Source of the DNA: Amycolatopsis taiwanensis DSM 45107
GTDB lineage: Bacteria; Actinomycetota; Actinomycetes; Mycobacteriales; Pseudonocardiaceae
Reading direction: 5' to 3'
DNA length: 64,000 bases
Assembly (NCBI RefSeq): GCF_000519205.1
Contig: NZ_KI912599.1
Location: 58,934-122,933, forward strand
The notes beneath the pieces are model-generated. The model did not search any database and was not told where the DNA came from. It worked only from the letters and a program-made list of their open reading frames with translations. Shown here one piece after another: positions 17,423 to 27,720 of the stretch. Both the position numbers and the translations under genes were made by a program. Positions within the stretch are counted from its first letter, which is position 1; each line of letters opens with the position of its first letter.

Positions 17423-18049
17423 ATGAAGCGCGCCGAGAAGGCACGGCAGACGCGCCGACGGATCCTGGAGGCGGCACGAGAGCTCTTCCTCGAACGCGGG
17501 TATGCGGGAACGGCGTTGCAGGACATCGCCGATCGGGCCGGCGTCGCGGTGCAGACCATCTACTTCACGTTCGGCAACAAGCGCACTGTGCTCAAAGAAC
17601 TCGGCGACATCACCGTCGCCGGTGACGACGAGCCGGTGGGGACGATGCAACGGCCGTGGTTCCACGCTGCGTTGGCCACCGCCACGGCCGACGAGCAACT
17701 GCGGGCGCTCGCTCACGGTGCCCGGGAGGTTCTCGACCGTATCGCCCCGATTGCCAAGGTGCTACGCACGGCGGCCATCATGGAACCCGAGGTTGGCGAA
17801 CTCTGGGGCAAGGAATCCGATCCGCGTTTCACCGTCTACGCCACGGCCGCACGGGCCCTCGTCGACAAGCCTGACATTCGCGCAAGCATTTCCGCCGAGC
17901 GTGCCGCCGACCTCATGTTCGCGATGCTCAGCCCCGAGATGTACCTGCTGTTGGTGTGTGACCGAGGCTGGACGCCAGACCAATGGGAACAGTGGGCCTG
18001 CGACACGCTGCGTTCCCAGCTGCTGTCAACGGAGAGCCACGGGAAGTGA
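17423..18049 (+). CDS. TetR-family transcriptional regulator
   Basis: A 208-residue regulator with an N-terminal TetR helix-turn-helix (TRRRILEAARELFLERGYAG, then ALQDIADRAGVAVQTIYFTF) and a helical ligand domain. The ATG at 17423 with AAGGTG upstream is preferred, because an earlier in-frame ATG would place the operator palindrome inside the coding region. It most likely represses the divergent methyltransferase gene and itself. The 441-bp gap to the next gene (18050-18490) shows no supported gene; it has a small GGCCGGGTAACGGCC hairpin near 18110 and an AT-richer stretch near 18310-18420. Confidence 0.88.
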   Translation: MKRAEKARQTRRRILEAARELFLERGYAGTALQDIADRAGVAVQTIYFTFGNKRTVLKELGDITVAGDDEPVGTMQRPWFHAALATATADEQLRALAHGAREVLDRIAPIAKVLRTAAIMEPEVGELWGKESDPRFTVYATAARALVDKPDIRASISAERAADLMFAMLSPEMYLLLVCDRGWTPDQWEQWACDTLRSQLLSTESHGK

Positions 18050-18490
18050 GATGCCGGAAAGTCCACTGTGGAGTGATCAGGGTCTGCGGCGGTGTCCTGG
18101 CCGGGTAACGGCCGAGCGAGTTGGCGGAGAGCCAGATCCAGTTGGCGGACGCTAATGGCCCCGACGCCATTGGACATCGCAGCCGCTCCTCGCGAACAAC
18201 TTTGCCGTAGCCGTACCGATTCGTTGTGACACTCCGGTGACGTGAATCGTGCGGACGGCCGGGCGAGCGCGGCGGCTCGAACACCCGTGACCAGTTCCGT
18301 CACGGTTTTGGTTTCCGCATAATAAACCGGTGATTCCGCGATCTCGATTTGCGTTTTCGGAGTAATCCCGGCCATGCTTGTATTTTCCACCCATCTGGTG
18401 GCAGGCTGAATGTTTTCGCAGGACCACGCCGTGTCCGCTTGTGTGCCGGAAACCTTCTGGTGCGAAGACCGAGATCCGTGGTGATGGGCT

Positions 18491-19726
18491 ATGAGTGAAG
18501 CGGTGACGAAGACGCCTCAGTCGAGTGCGCCCGCGAAGAAGCGATTCCTGGGCGTGGACGTAGCACGAGGAGTCGCGCTGTTTGCGATGCTGGCGGCGAA
18601 TATCTACGACGTGGTCGACGAGAACGGCAACCCGACGCTTGCCGGGATGACGGTGACGGGCCGGTCGGCGACGATGTTCGTGATGGTGGCGGGCATCAGC
18701 CTGGCGTTCATCACCGGGGGCCGGCACCCGGTGCGCGGACACCTTCGCCGCGCCACGTCGGTGGGCGTGGCGGTGCGAGCCGTGTTGATCGCGGTCATCG
18801 GTCTCTCGATCGCCTACGCGTCGCCGGACCTCGAGGTGATCCTGCCCAATTACGGGCTGTACTTCCTGCTCGCCATCCCACTGATCGGCCTCCGGCCGCG
18901 CACGCTGGCCGCGGTCGCCGGCGGGCTGGTCGTGGTGGGTCCGCTCATCATTCTGGGCGCCACCGCGCTCGGCCTGCAGCCGGTGAACGAGGACGGCCCG
19001 ACGTTCACCGACCTCGTCACCCACCCGCTCGGCTTCCTCCTCCAGCTCTTGGTCACCGGCGGATTCCCGGCGGTCGTCTACCTTGCCTACCTCATTGCCG
19101 GCCTGGCCATCGGCCGGCTCGACCTGTCCTCGACCAGGGTGGCCACCTGGCTGTTCGGCGGCGGGCTGGCGCTGGCCGTCGCCGCCTGGTTCGCCTCTTC
19201 GCTTCTCCTGTTCAACCTCGGCGGCCTGCAGCATCTGATGGCGCTGGCGGGCCCGGGTGCGGATCCGGCGGCGGTCCGCAACGACATTCTCTGGAACGCG
19301 GACCGCGTGCCCTCGTGGTGGTGGCTGGCCGTGCGCAGCCATCACTCGTGCACGCCGTTCGACGCCCTGCACAGCCTGGGCGTTGCGATGGCCATCCTCG
19401 GTGGCGTACTGCTCATCACCAAGCTTCGCCCGGCCCGCCGCCTGCTGTGGCCCGTGGGCGTGGCCGGTGCGATGACCCTGACGATCTACTCCGCCCACGC
19501 GCTGGTCCTGGGTTCGGGCCTGTTCGGCAACAGGCCGAACGCCCTGTACGCGGTGACGGTGGCCGGTGCGCTCATTTTCGCGGTCGTCTGGCGCCGCCTG
19601 TTCGGCCAGGGGCCGTTGGAGCGGATCGTCTCGGCAGTGTCGGCCCGCGCACGTCGCGCGGCGATGAGCTGGCAATGGCTGACACCACGCGGCCGCGGCC
19701 AGCGCGTCGGCAGCCCTTCGGCCTAG
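18491..19726 (+). CDS. Acyltransferase-like integral membrane protein (HGSNAT/DUF418-type)
   Basis: A 411-residue polytopic protein with about 10 hydrophobic segments. It opens with FLGVDVARGVALFAMLAANI, the signature of heparan-alpha-glucosaminide N-acetyltransferase-like and DUF418 proteins. A conserved histidine-bearing loop (SHHSCTPFDALHSLGVAMA) comes in the second half. Relatives move acyl groups across the membrane to sugars or cell-wall components; the substrate here is unknown. No strong ribosome site precedes the ATG. Confidence 0.75.
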   Translation: MSEAVTKTPQSSAPAKKRFLGVDVARGVALFAMLAANIYDVVDENGNPTLAGMTVTGRSATMFVMVAGISLAFITGGRHPVRGHLRRATSVGVAVRAVLIAVIGLSIAYASPDLEVILPNYGLYFLLAIPLIGLRPRTLAAVAGGLVVVGPLIILGATALGLQPVNEDGPTFTDLVTHPLGFLLQLLVTGGFPAVVYLAYLIAGLAIGRLDLSSTRVATWLFGGGLALAVAAWFASSLLLFNLGGLQHLMALAGPGADPAAVRNDILWNADRVPSWWWLAVRSHHSCTPFDALHSLGVAMAILGGVLLITKLRPARRLLWPVGVAGAMTLTIYSAHALVLGSGLFGNRPNALYAVTVAGALIFAVVWRRLFGQGPLERIVSAVSARARRAAMSWQWLTPRGRGQRVGSPSA

Positions 19727-19841
19727 ACCGTGTCTCAAAGTCCGTCTTTCCGCTCGAGGTGACCAGGGGCGCGCGCCGGAGGCCTCGGATTTGGGGAGGC
19801 AGGCCGCCAACCTGAAGAAAGCAGGGGCCACGCGGGAGTCA

Positions 19842-19893
19842 CGGTCTGGCTATCCAAACCCGATCGCGCGCACTTTTGAACACTGCTTAGCTA
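19842..19893 (-). repeat. Dispersed ~50-bp repeat, copy 1
   Basis: The segment GGTCTGGCTATCCAAACCCG and the following ~30 bp recur at 41452-41504 with about 80% identity. Read on the minus strand, each copy starts at the stop codon of a regulator gene (AGC TAA here) and runs downstream of it. No coding frame was recognised. Confidence 0.7.
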
Positions 19894-20273
19894 CACGGCG
19901 ACTCGACGAGGAAGTACGGGCATTCGCTGAGCGGTTGGTGCCGGCAGGTCACCGCGTGCTGGAGGCCGTCGCGAATGGCGATCAAGCGCTTGATCTGGTC
20001 ATCGACCTCGCGAGCGTGGTCAGCCAGTAGCCGGCGTAGTGCGGCGTCGGCCGGCTGGTCGGACAGGATCTCGCGGATCCGGGCGAGCGTGAACCCGGCG
20101 GTGCGGGCGGCGCGGATGCGGGCCAGCCGGCCCAACACCTCCGGCCGGTAGGCCCGGCGCAGCCCGTTGCGGGCATCGGCTTCGATCAGTCCCTTGCGCT
20201 CGTAGAAGCGCAGCGCCGAAGGAGCCAGCCCGCTGCGGCGGGCGACCTCGGCGATGTCGAGCAACTCTGCCAT
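19887..20273 (-). CDS. MerR-family transcriptional regulator
   Basis: A 128-residue protein with the N-terminal MerR winged helix (LDIAEVARRSGLAPSALRFY, then ERKGLI). A long dimerisation helix (residues ~70-110) precedes a short Cys-bearing tail (CRHQPLSECPYFLVESPCS), somewhat like SoxR-type or metal-sensing members. The divergent target is a glycosyltransferase gene whose promoter carries a perfect 20-bp palindrome in a long spacer. The inducer is unknown. Confidence 0.88.
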   Translation of the reverse strand: MAELLDIAEVARRSGLAPSALRFYERKGLIEADARNGLRRAYRPEVLGRLARIRAARTAGFTLARIREILSDQPADAALRRLLADHAREVDDQIKRLIAIRDGLQHAVTCRHQPLSECPYFLVESPCS

Positions 20274-20283
20274 GTCGCTCCCG

Positions 20284-20315
20284 TTGACTTGAACCGCGGT
20301 TCAAGTGCCAGCCTA
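20284..20315 (+). promoter_or_regulatory. MerR-type promoter with 20-bp palindromic operator
   Basis: ACTTGAACCGCGGTTCAAGT at 20287-20306 is a perfect palindrome. It overlaps a TTGACT -35 element (20284-20289) with a -10-like AGCCTA about 20 bp later. That is the lengthened spacer MerR activators correct by twisting DNA. The expected transcript start falls at the ATG (20321), so the mRNA may be leaderless. Confidence 0.65.
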
Positions 20316-20320
20316 CCGCC

Positions 20321-21385
20321 ATGAAAGATGTACTACTCGTGGTACGCGACGGCGGCGGCACGGCACCGGCTGAGATTCGCGTGGCGCGGCGGCTGGTCGC
20401 GCACGGACACCGTGTGCGCGTGGTGGGACCGCCGACCGTCGCTCACCTGGCGGCCGGACTGGATTTCCATGTCGTCGCCGACACCGAGCCGGCTCCGCTC
20501 GCGAAGCACCTGGACGGCCGTCTTGACGGTGTCGACATCGTGGTGGCCGACTGCATGCTGTTCGGCGCGCTGATCGCCGCGACCGTGCGCGACGTGCCCT
20601 CCGCCGCGCTGATGCCGACGGTTTATCTGGCCGACCGGCTGGTCGGCTCGACGCTGGCCGCCCAGCCGCATTGGGTTCGGGTCCGAACCGCGATCAATGA
20701 CGCCCGTCGCGGTTTCGGGCTCCCCGAGGTCGCGGCGGTCACCGAGCAGATCCTGGCCGCCGACCGGGTCCTCGTGCTCACCAGCCGCGCGTTCGAACTG
20801 CCGGAGGTTTGCCCGCCGGCGAACGTCGTCTACGCCGGTCCGCAACTCGACGACTCACCGCCCGGCCAGTGGGGTCCGAAGTGGACGGACAGGCCGCTGG
20901 TGGTGGTGAGCCTGAGTACCAGTGACCAGGACCAGGCCGACCTGTTGCACCGCCTGCTGGCCGCGGTCGGCGAACTGCCGGTACACGCGTTGGTCACCCT
21001 CGGGCCGGCGGTCGATCCCGCCCAGTTCGACCCGCCGGACAACACCTCTCTGGAACGCTTCGTGCCGCACTCAGCGGTCCTGCCGCACGCCGCGCTGGTG
21101 GTCACGCACGCCGGTCACGGCACGGTCATGTCGGCGCTGCGGGCCGGAGTGCCGCTGGTGTGCATACCGATGGGACGAGACCAGTACGACGTGGCCGCCC
21201 GGGTTCGCCACCATGGCGCGGGTATCAGCGTCCCCGCCGACGCCGACGTTGTCACCCTGACCGGCGCAATCCGACGGGTCCTTGCCGAGCCGGGCTACAC
21301 CAAGGCCGCGCGACACATGGCCACCGCGATCACCGCGGAAGATCCTGACCGCGTCGTCGAGGCGATCGTCACGGCGGTCGGATAA
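20321..21385 (+). CDS. GT1/MGT-type glycosyltransferase
   Basis: A 354-residue protein with two Rossmann halves (GT-B fold). The C-terminal half carries the UDP/TDP-sugar-binding region FVPHSAVLPHAALVVTHAGH and GVPLVCIPMGRDQ, as in macrolide and antibiotic glycosyltransferases. It is shorter than the usual ~400 residues. It may glycosylate, and so inactivate, a small hydrophobic compound; control by a divergent MerR regulator fits an inducible detoxification role. The acceptor is unknown. Confidence 0.85.
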   Translation: MKDVLLVVRDGGGTAPAEIRVARRLVAHGHRVRVVGPPTVAHLAAGLDFHVVADTEPAPLAKHLDGRLDGVDIVVADCMLFGALIAATVRDVPSAALMPTVYLADRLVGSTLAAQPHWVRVRTAINDARRGFGLPEVAAVTEQILAADRVLVLTSRAFELPEVCPPANVVYAGPQLDDSPPGQWGPKWTDRPLVVVSLSTSDQDQADLLHRLLAAVGELPVHALVTLGPAVDPAQFDPPDNTSLERFVPHSAVLPHAALVVTHAGHGTVMSALRAGVPLVCIPMGRDQYDVAARVRHHGAGISVPADADVVTLTGAIRRVLAEPGYTKAARHMATAITAEDPDRVVEAIVTAVG

Positions 21386-21390
21386 CGCGG

Positions 21391-22356
21391 TCAACGCTGC
21401 TGCCAGCCACCCCCGGGCGGCTGCTGGTACGGCCCCGGCTGCGGTGGATTTCCGGGCTGCTGCATGTTTCCGGTCTGCGGTGGATTTCCGGGCTGCTGCA
21501 TGTTTCCGGTCTGCGGTGGATTTCCGGGCTGCTGCATGTTTCCGGTCTGCGGTGGATATCCCGGCGGCTGCGGATACCCGGTCTGCGGTGGATATCCCGG
21601 TGGGTACCCGGTCTGCGGTGGGTATCCTGGCTGGTACGGAAAATTCCCTGGCTGGGGGTAGCCGGGCCGCGGCGGGTAATTCGCCTGCGGCACCCGCGTG
21701 CCGGGTGTGTTGTTGCCCGCCACGACGGTCTTGAGCTTCGCGATGCCGTACAGCAGGTAACCCGCTGCCACCACGGCGCAGAGGAACCCGATGACTGTCC
21801 CGGCGAACGAACTCTTGTGCGGGTTGAGGAAACTGCCGTACAGCCTGAGATCGGCGGCAAGGAAGTACAGCAGGTAGGCCAGCGGGAAGACGACCCAGGT
21901 CAGTGGATGCCACCAGCGCACCGCCGACTGGTTTCGCCCCACGAAGATCCAGTCGGCCAGGACGGCCAAGGGCGTGAGCAGATGCTCGAACAACGACCAT
22001 GCCTCGTCGAGGTCTCCGCCCATCAGGGTCAGGAACGTAATGCCGACCAAGAGCAGCAGCACCGTCAGCGCGCCCCGCAGCCACGGCGAGCGCGGCTCGT
22101 GCCGCCGTCCACCGGTGAACAGCGGGTAGGCCAGCAGACCGAGATAGGCGATCCCGGTCAGCAGGCTGGCCTGCTGGCTCAACCCCGGCATCGCGTTGCC
22201 GAGGCCCCCGGCATCGGCAACGGCGGCGCCGAAGCCGACGAACGCGAAGACCACGATCAGCAGGCGCCACAGGCTCACTCCGGCCAGTACTGCCGCGATG
22301 TTCGATCGCCGGGACGGCGGGGCCGGCCATGCGGGCTGTGGTCCTGGCTGATGCAT
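21391..22356 (-). CDS. Pr6Pr-type membrane protein with Pro/Gln-rich repeat tail
   Basis: A 321-residue protein. About six transmembrane segments (residues ~20-220) include RWWHPLTWVVFPLAYLLYFL, typical of the Pr6Pr/FAR-17a-like group. The C-terminal ~90 residues are cytosolic tandem repeats: GYPPQTGYP-type units followed by three or more exact copies of QTGNMQQPGNPP. The exact copies show as 36-bp direct repeats in DNA (about 21460-21545). The ATG at 22356, behind a GGGGGG run, is preferred over an upstream TTG. Function is unknown; the repeats suggest a flexible interaction tail. Confidence 0.7.
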   Translation of the reverse strand: MHQPGPQPAWPAPPSRRSNIAAVLAGVSLWRLLIVVFAFVGFGAAVADAGGLGNAMPGLSQQASLLTGIAYLGLLAYPLFTGGRRHEPRSPWLRGALTVLLLLVGITFLTLMGGDLDEAWSLFEHLLTPLAVLADWIFVGRNQSAVRWWHPLTWVVFPLAYLLYFLAADLRLYGSFLNPHKSSFAGTVIGFLCAVVAAGYLLYGIAKLKTVVAGNNTPGTRVPQANYPPRPGYPQPGNFPYQPGYPPQTGYPPGYPPQTGYPQPPGYPPQTGNMQQPGNPPQTGNMQQPGNPPQTGNMQQPGNPPQPGPYQQPPGGGWQQR

Positions 22357-22574
22357 CACGACACCCCCCAAGTCGTTGGCAGACCGGACTATAGCGCAGT
22401 CAAGTGAGTCGCGTCACGCAGCCGGCCGGGGCACGGCGGGCGGGCGTCTGGGATTGCTGCGCGGTACCGGCGATGGCCGGACAAGCGTTCCCTGGTAAGC
22501 GCATCCGTGTCGACCCGGTGTCCACAAGCGACTGTTTTCAACGTCGAACGAGTCGCTCCGCGGATAGTCTACAG

Positions 22575-22602
22575 TGGACGCTACGCGATCGTATGGTATG
22601 AT
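22575..22602 (+). promoter_or_regulatory. Candidate nhaA promoter
   Basis: A good -10 hexamer TATGAT (22597-22602) sits 16 bp after TGGACG, in a locally AT-richer part of the 311-bp gap between the Pr6Pr and nhaA genes. About 65 nt of leader remain before the nhaA start. Nothing else was recognised in this gap. Confidence 0.4.
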
Positions 22603-22667
22603 GTTAGGCGGTGCGCCGGGAAGTCTGGTCGGCAGGACTTGGCCGGATCGATGTTTGAGGAAGACCC

Positions 22668-23882
<1,215 letters not shown>

Positions 23883-23886
23883 GTAC

Positions 23887-24141
23887 GCCGTGTCCCCGGC
23901 CCAGGCACGCGAGTTCCCAGTTCAGGACGCCGTGTCCCCGGCCCAGGCACGCGAGTTCCGGGTTCAGGACGCCGTGTCCCCGGCTGGGGCGTGCGTGTCC
24001 CCGGTTCAGGACGCCGTGTCCCCGGTTGGGGCGGGCGAGTTCCGGGTTCGGGACGGCGTGTTCCCGGTTGGGACGGGCGAGTTCCGGGTTCGGGATGCTG
24101 TGTTCTCGGTTGGGGCAGGCGAGTTCCGGGTTCGGGCGAGG
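23887..24141. repeat. 21-bp tandem repeat array A2
   Basis: Tandem 21-bp units alternate between CCGTGTCCCCGGCCCAGGCA and GCGAGTTCCGGGTTCAGGAC forms. They fill the whole gap between nhaA and the convergent antiporter gene. The array starts about 4 bp after one stop codon and ends immediately before the other. All units read GAGTTCC on the plus strand. Confidence 0.9.
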
Positions 24142-25371
24142 TCAGATGCGCTGGTCGTTCGGCTGGGCCGATTCGGGCAACTGCGCTTCGCGGACGGGCT
24201 TGGGCTGCTTGGGCTTGCGCTGGAACGTGCGGAAGATCGGTTCGACAAAACGCGCCGCGACCGGTCCGATGATCGCCATCAGCAGGACGTAGGCAGTCGC
24301 CAGCGCGGCCAGTTCGCCGGTCACCGCGCCCGCCGTCACCGCCAGCCCGGCGATGACGATGGAGAACTCACCCCGTGCCACCAGCGCCGCCCCGGCCCGG
24401 GCACGGCCGAGCCGTCCGACGCCCTGCCGCTTCGCGGCGAACCACCCGGTGGCGATCTTGGTCAGGGTCGTCACCGCGGCCAGCGCGAACGCCCAGCCCA
24501 GCACGGGCGGGATGGCGCGGGGATCGGTGTTGAGCCCGAACACGACGAAGAACACCGCGGCGAAGAGGTCACGCAGCGGCTCCAGCATCCGGGTGGCGTT
24601 CTCCGCGGTCGAACCGGAGATCGCGATGCCGAGCAGGAACGCGCCCACCGCCGCCGACACCTGCAAAGACGAGGCCAGCCCGGCGATCAGCAGCGCCGCG
24701 CCGAGCACCTTGAGCAGGAACACCTCGCGGTCCGGCGAGTCGACCACGGCCGAGACGTAGCGGCCGAACTTCAGCGCGATCACCAGCACGACGGTCACCG
24801 CGGCGAGCGAGATGCCGACCGCCTCGAGCCCACCGAGGAAGCTGACGCCGCCGAGCAGGGCGGTGAGAATCGGCAGGTAGAGCGCCATCGTCAGGTCTTC
24901 GAACACCAGGATCGACAGCACGACCGGTGTTTCCCGGTTACCGAGACGGCCGAGATCACCCAGGACCTTCGCGACGATTCCCGATGACGAGATATAGGTG
25001 ACGCCCGCCATGACCATCGCCCCGATGGGCCCCCAGCCGAGGAACAACGCGACGGCCGCGCCGGGTGCGGCGTTGAGCACCAGGTCCAGCAGCCCGGCCA
25101 GTCTCGATCGCCGGAGTCCGGTGAACAGTTCCGCCGCCGAGTACTCCAAGCCAAGGAGCAGCAGCAACAGCACGACGCCGATTTCGCCGGCCAGGTGCGT
25201 GAAGCCGCCAATGTCGTGCAACGGGAGGAGGCCGCCCTCGCCAAACGCGACGCCGCCCAGCAGGTACAGCGGGATCGGCGACAAACCGATCCTGCCGGCC
25301 AGCCGGCCCAGCACGCCCAACGCGAAGAACACGGCGCCGAGTTCGATCAACGATAGCGCAGTGTTTTCCAT
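24142..25371 (-). CDS. K+(Na+)/H+ antiporter, CPA2 family (KhtU-like)
   Basis: A 409-residue, ~12-TM protein of the KefB/KhtU type. Features are SPIPLYLLGGVAFG, VLLLLLLGLEYSAAEL, a discontinuous helix AMVMAGVTYISSSGIVAKVL and LVFEDLTMALYLPIL. The Glu-Asp pair takes the place of the ion-carrying acidic residues. It ends in a basic cytosolic tail rather than a TrkA-N domain. It lies 7 bp after a TrkA-C regulatory protein gene, matching the two-subunit KhtT-KhtU architecture. It probably effluxes K+ in exchange for H+. Confidence 0.88.
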   Translation of the reverse strand: MENTALSLIELGAVFFALGVLGRLAGRIGLSPIPLYLLGGVAFGEGGLLPLHDIGGFTHLAGEIGVVLLLLLLGLEYSAAELFTGLRRSRLAGLLDLVLNAAPGAAVALFLGWGPIGAMVMAGVTYISSSGIVAKVLGDLGRLGNRETPVVLSILVFEDLTMALYLPILTALLGGVSFLGGLEAVGISLAAVTVVLVIALKFGRYVSAVVDSPDREVFLLKVLGAALLIAGLASSLQVSAAVGAFLLGIAISGSTAENATRMLEPLRDLFAAVFFVVFGLNTDPRAIPPVLGWAFALAAVTTLTKIATGWFAAKRQGVGRLGRARAGAALVARGEFSIVIAGLAVTAGAVTGELAALATAYVLLMAIIGPVAARFVEPIFRTFQRKPKQPKPVREAQLPESAQPNDQRI

Positions 25372-25378
25372 GGGCCCC

Positions 25379-25861
25379 TCAGCCGTTCTGCAGGATTCTC
25401 AGTGCGTGGTCCAAACCTTCTGATGTTCCTACTGCCACCAGAAGATCGCCTGCGGTGAGCGTGAAGTCCGGACTCGGGGAAGCCTGTACCTGGCCGGCTC
25501 GCATCACCGCGACCACGGATACCCCCGTCCGTGAGCGCATCGCGGTGTCACCGAGCGTGCGTCCATCGAACGGGGCGTTGGTCTTGATCGGAAGCTGCCT
25601 GGTGTTGATGCCCGGCATATCCCGGTGCTCGTCGGTCAGCTGTGCGATCAGTTGCGGCGCGCCCAGCAGGTTGGCGAGCGCGCCGGCCTCTTCGGCGGTC
25701 AGCACCGCCGACGCCAAGCAGGCGTCCGGATCGTCGGTCTTGGAAACGATCAGTTCCAAGCGGCCGTCACGGTAGGTCAGTACGCCGATCCGGCGCCCGT
25801 TGGCCAGGGCGAATTCCTTGCGTACGCCGATTCCCGGCAGGGGAGTCACGTCCACGTTCAC
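25379..25861 (-). CDS. TrkA-C regulatory subunit of the antiporter (KhtT-like)
   Basis: A 160-residue soluble protein. The N-terminal part is a KhtT-like scaffold (NVDVTPLPGIGVRKEF), followed by a TrkA-C/RCK-C domain (residues ~85-160; TGVSVVAVMRAGQV... and DLLVAVGTSEGLDHAL). In KhtT this domain binds c-di-AMP or nucleotides and gates KhtU. GTG at 25861 with GGTGG upstream is preferred; an in-frame ATG at 25879 lacks a ribosome site. It is the first gene of a two-gene operon with the antiporter. Confidence 0.85.
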   Translation of the reverse strand: MNVDVTPLPGIGVRKEFALANGRRIGVLTYRDGRLELIVSKTDDPDACLASAVLTAEEAGALANLLGAPQLIAQLTDEHRDMPGINTRQLPIKTNAPFDGRTLGDTAMRSRTGVSVVAVMRAGQVQASPSPDFTLTAGDLLVAVGTSEGLDHALRILQNG

Positions 25862-25957
25862 CCAGCCACCATATGGCATGGGTGATGATCGACACCGACA
25901 TACCGGACCTATCTCACGGAACGCCGCTAAGTATTCGACGTTGCGCAGTCAGTTGTG

Positions 25958-26944
25958 TCACGAGAGTGACAGCCACAGCAGGCTGGCGGCCCCGGCGAGG
26001 CCGCAGTACACGGCGAACGGGGTGAGGGTGCGGGTGCGGAAGTACCGGTCGAGGAACCGGACGGCGAGGTAGGCGCTGACGAACGAGGCGATGCTGCCGG
26101 CGAGGATGGGGCCGTGGATGCCTTCGCCGAGAGGACCGAACAGGTCGGGGATCTTCAGCACACCGGCGGCGAGGATGACCGGCGTGGCCAGCAGGAACGA
26201 GAAGCGAGCGGCGTCGGTGTGGGAAAGTCCGCGCAGCAGGCCGGCGACCATGGTGATGCCCGAGCGGCTGATTCCCGGTAGCAGCGCGAGGATCTGTGCG
26301 GATCCGATGAGTATGCCTGGTCCGAACCGTTGGCGTGACAGCCGCACGTCGGGCGAGGTGTCGGTGGAGCCCACCACACCGGCTGCCGGCAGGACTTCCG
26401 TCACGGCGTCGGTGCCGGTGTCATGGTGAGCGTCGGCGGCGGTCTGGGCACCCTTGGCCGGGACGGGCACGGTGGCGGGCTGTGGCTCGGCACGCCGGCG
26501 TAGGCGCTCGCCGACGAAGAGCACGAGGCCGTTGGCGGTCAGGAAGGCCGCCGCGGGTATCGGCCTGCCGAGTGTGGTGCGGAAGAGGTGTTCGAGCAGC
26601 AGCCCGCAGACGCCGACGGGGATGGTGGCCAGGATGATCAACCAGGCCAGGCGCTCGTCCGGGGTTTTCACGCGGCGGTAACGGATCGAGGTGACGAACC
26701 CGCCGATGATGCGCACCCAGTCGCGCCAGAAGAACACCAGCAGCGCGGCGGCGGTGGCGACGTGCAGGCCGACGATGAACGCCAGGTAGGGCGATTCCGG
26801 GGCGGAAACGTCGAGGTCATGCGCCCACTGCCCGCCGATCAGCGCCGGGATCAGAACGCTGTGGCCCAGGCTGGAGACGGGAAACAGCTCGGTGACGCCC
26901 TGGAAGGCGCCGACGACGATCGCTTCGAGGTAGGTCAGGCTCAT
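25958..26944 (-). CDS. uppP: Undecaprenyl-diphosphatase UppP (BacA)
   Basis: A 328-residue membrane phosphatase with both family boxes: GAFQGVTELFPVSSLGHSVL at the N-terminus, with the catalytic Glu, and LPGISRSGITMVAGLLRGL, with the catalytic Ser/Arg, in the second half. It dephosphorylates undecaprenyl diphosphate released by peptidoglycan polymerisation. An insertion of about 50 Pro/Ala/Thr-rich residues separates the halves. It follows a DedA gene by 23 bp, so the pair may handle both dephosphorylation and flipping of the lipid carrier. Confidence 0.95.
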   Translation of the reverse strand: MSLTYLEAIVVGAFQGVTELFPVSSLGHSVLIPALIGGQWAHDLDVSAPESPYLAFIVGLHVATAAALLVFFWRDWVRIIGGFVTSIRYRRVKTPDERLAWLIILATIPVGVCGLLLEHLFRTTLGRPIPAAAFLTANGLVLFVGERLRRRAEPQPATVPVPAKGAQTAADAHHDTGTDAVTEVLPAAGVVGSTDTSPDVRLSRQRFGPGILIGSAQILALLPGISRSGITMVAGLLRGLSHTDAARFSFLLATPVILAAGVLKIPDLFGPLGEGIHGPILAGSIASFVSAYLAVRFLDRYFRTRTLTPFAVYCGLAGAASLLWLSLS

Positions 26945-26967
26945 GGAAGTCGTCCTTCGACGGGGCT

Positions 26968-27597
26968 TCAGCTGGACTTTCTCCTGGCCCGCAGCAGTTC
27001 GCGTGCGACGGGAACAAGGGACAGCAACACGATGATCGCGATGATCGGCAGCAGGTAGGCGTCGATGCCGGGAATCTGGTTGCCAAGACCGTATCCGGCG
27101 AGCGTGACACCGAGCGACCAGACCAGCCCGCCGGCGACCTGCCAGAGCGTGAACGTCCGCGCCGGCACTCGCAGCGCGCCCGCGAGCGGGTTGAGCACGG
27201 TGCGTACCAGCGGGATGAAGCGGGCGAGCACCACGGCCTTGCCGACGCCGTAACGATCGAGGGCTTCACGCGCCCGGACGACCGCGGCGTGCAGGCGTGG
27301 CCGGTCCGGCCGGTCGAGGAGTGCGGGGCCGGCACGGCGGCCGATCAGGTAGCCGGTCTGCGCGCCGAGCAGGGCACCGGCCGCGGCGGCGACGAGCACC
27401 CACGGCAGGGACAGGTGCAGCGCGGCCGAGGAGCTGGTCGCGCAGAGCAACCCGGCGGTGAACAACAGCGAGTCACCGGGCAGGAAGAACCCGATCAGCA
27501 GCCCGGTTTCGGCGAACAGGACAACGGCCACGCCGAGCGGGCCGAAGGTGTCCAGCAGGCTGTGCGGGTCCAGCGGGTTCAAGGCGAGAAGGTGCAC
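26968..27597 (-). CDS. DedA-family membrane protein (candidate undecaprenyl-phosphate translocase)
   Basis: A 209-residue membrane protein with the DedA/SNARE-associated signature: ETGLLIGFFLPGDSLLFTAG, GALLGAQTGYLIGRRAG and the Arg-bearing ARFIPLVRTVLNPLAGAL. Some DedA members recycle undecaprenyl phosphate or phosphatidylethanolamine across the membrane. Placement directly upstream of uppP on the same strand supports a C55-P role. Two inverted repeats lie just upstream of its start. Confidence 0.88.
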   Translation of the reverse strand: MHLLALNPLDPHSLLDTFGPLGVAVVLFAETGLLIGFFLPGDSLLFTAGLLCATSSSAALHLSLPWVLVAAAAGALLGAQTGYLIGRRAGPALLDRPDRPRLHAAVVRAREALDRYGVGKAVVLARFIPLVRTVLNPLAGALRVPARTFTLWQVAGGLVWSLGVTLAGYGLGNQIPGIDAYLLPIIAIIVLLSLVPVARELLRARRKSS

Positions 27598-27618
27598 GAC
27601 CGCAGTGTTCCGGGACCA

Positions 27619-27676
27619 GGGTTAACGGATGGCTAACCCGCGCCGCTAGCGTTGCTACGGATGCTATCGGTAGCAA
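27619..27676. promoter_or_regulatory. Two inverted repeats upstream of dedA-uppP
   Basis: GGGTTA (27619-27624) pairs with TAACCC (27634-27639). TTGCTAC (27652-27658) pairs with GTAGCAA (27670-27676). They occupy the 123-bp space between the dedA start and the end of the two-component operon. They are plausible binding sites for the adjacent response regulator or another dimeric factor. Confidence 0.45.
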
Positions 27677-27720
27677 ATCACCCTTGCTCCAAAACGAGGG
27701 GGCACCGGGGCAAACGGTCT

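Noticed and set aside
18050-18490. Possible small minus-strand gene starting near 18373
   Set aside because: No convincing ribosome site or family, and the frame runs into the end of the TetR gene.
18152-19831. Minus-strand frame of about 560 codons opposite the acyltransferase-like gene
   Set aside because: Composition is Arg/Gln/His-rich as expected for an antisense shadow; the plus strand encodes a coherent membrane protein.
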